In this document: one piece after another, positions 63,690 through 64,000 of the stretch
How the letters are laid out: the number at the start of each line of letters is the position of its first letter
Position numbering within the stretch: position 1 is the stretch's first letter
From: Cecembia calidifontis
GTDB taxonomy: Bacteria; Bacteroidota; Bacteroidia; Cytophagales; Cyclobacteriaceae
DNA length: 64,000 bases
Assembly: GCF_004216715.1 (NCBI RefSeq)
Contig: NZ_SGXG01000001.1
Coordinates: 4,592,501 to 4,656,500, forward strand
Reading direction: 5' to 3'
Translations under genes and position numbers: made by a program
The notes under the pieces: model-generated
What the model was told of the DNA's origin: nothing
Database searches by the model: none
Seen by the model: only the letters and a program-made list of their open reading frames with translations

Positions 63690-64000
63690 TAAGAAATAAA
63701 AAGCTTGAAATAAATTGATTAAAAAACCAATAACGAGAAACATTGCAATGTACTTAATTGAAGAAAAATAAACTCCAATTAAAATTGCAGTTACCAAAAC
63801 TAAAGATGAAATCAAACCATTAGCAAAAAGCCATTTAGCCTTATTGTTGATCTGGAAAAACGCCCCAGTACTGGATAAAATCATCTGAATCCAGACTGAC
63901 AAAGTAAGCCATTTAAATGGAGCAATAGTCTCTAACCATTGTTTCCCATAAAGAATTAAGACGATAGGTTCTGCCGAAAAAAATAAAAATATTGAAATGG

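Larger units (their letters stand above)
61786..64000 (-). pseudogene. Wzx-type polysaccharide flippase split by IS1380, 5' end beyond window
   Basis: The part right of the IS (63690-64000) reads SAEPIVLILYGKQWLETIAP, then LTLSVWIQMILSSTGAFFQI and further membrane spans, typical of Polysacc_synt/WzxC-like flippases. The part left of it (61786-62024) continues SKYVFIKNYNYFIACIFKYI and ends ERNKIQLKVN. Removing the IS and one TAAGA copy joins the two in frame (FQAFYFL-SKYVF). The interruption removes the last two or so membrane spans. This would stop export of the repeat unit unless another flippase exists. Confidence 0.9.

Noticed and set aside
1..64000. tRNA or rRNA genes
   Set aside because: No cloverleaf with the GGTTCGAATC-type T-arm in proper context, nor rRNA-like sequence, was recognised by eye; a covariance-model scan would settle this.

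Overview
The window looks like a chromosomal segment of a Bacteroidota bacterium, most likely a Cytophagales/Cyclobacteriaceae-type organism. Support for this: AT-rich DNA; a TTTG-N19-TAnnTTTG promoter in front of rpmH, the -33/-7 pattern of the Bacteroidota sigma factor; no consistent Shine-Dalgarno sequences; IS families common in that phylum; and a capsule/O-antigen locus of Bacteroidota type. Nearly every host gene is on the minus strand. No rRNA, tRNA or CRISPR was seen.

Region 1 (1-16.3 kb) is ordinary housekeeping DNA: partial tsaB, an S41 C-terminal processing protease overlapping rnpA, rpmH, an M61 aminopeptidase on the plus strand, a two-subunit M16 zinc-protease pair plus a stand-alone paralogue of the C-terminal domain of one subunit, an adenosine kinase-like sugar kinase, a YghO-type GNAT protein, a secreted glycerophosphodiesterase, rimO and a WecA/MraY-type glycosyl-1-phosphate transferase. 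Region 2 (16.5-21.6 kb) holds a lipoprotein gene split by an IS30 element, then pglF/capD and pglD-type genes.

Region 3 (21.7-34.4 kb) is an IS island. It contains an IS4-type element with an IS1380 element nested in it, a second intact IS4 copy, a third IS4 copy cut in two, two opposite IS256 copies, diverged non-coding repeats and one DUF4143-type ATPase gene. The target-site duplications show that the two halves of the third IS4 copy were once one element with an IS256 inside, and that the 4.9 kb between the IS256 copies has since been inverted.

Region 4 (34.4-64 kb) is a surface-polysaccharide locus read on the minus strand from the right edge: wzx flippase (split by a second IS1380 copy), a GT2, a wzy-like polymerase, two GT4s, capE/fnlA, a WxcM-like cupin, capF/fnlB, an AlbA_2 protein, a four-helix-bundle protein, capG/fnlC (wecB type), a deacetylase-like gene, asnB, three GTs, a second deacetylase-like gene, an ATP-grasp of sugar-transfer type, pglC, another ATP-grasp, a vapBC relic and pglE. 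Two sugar pathways are readable: UDP-N-acetyl-L-fucosamine (CapE-CapF-CapG) and a UDP-bacillosamine-like sugar (PglF-PglE-PglD, loaded on lipid by PglC). The IS island lies between pglE and pglD and so splits the second pathway.

The locus looks degraded or in flux. Flippase and lipoprotein are interrupted, two IS3 copies sit 2-9 bp upstream of start codons, IS1595 has removed the natural end of a glycosyltransferase, and low-complexity intergenic repeats fill gaps and have entered the wecB reading frame. No wholly new system is claimed. The best candidates for new biology are the duplicated deacetylase-like family, the M16/C-terminal-domain cluster and the repeat families.
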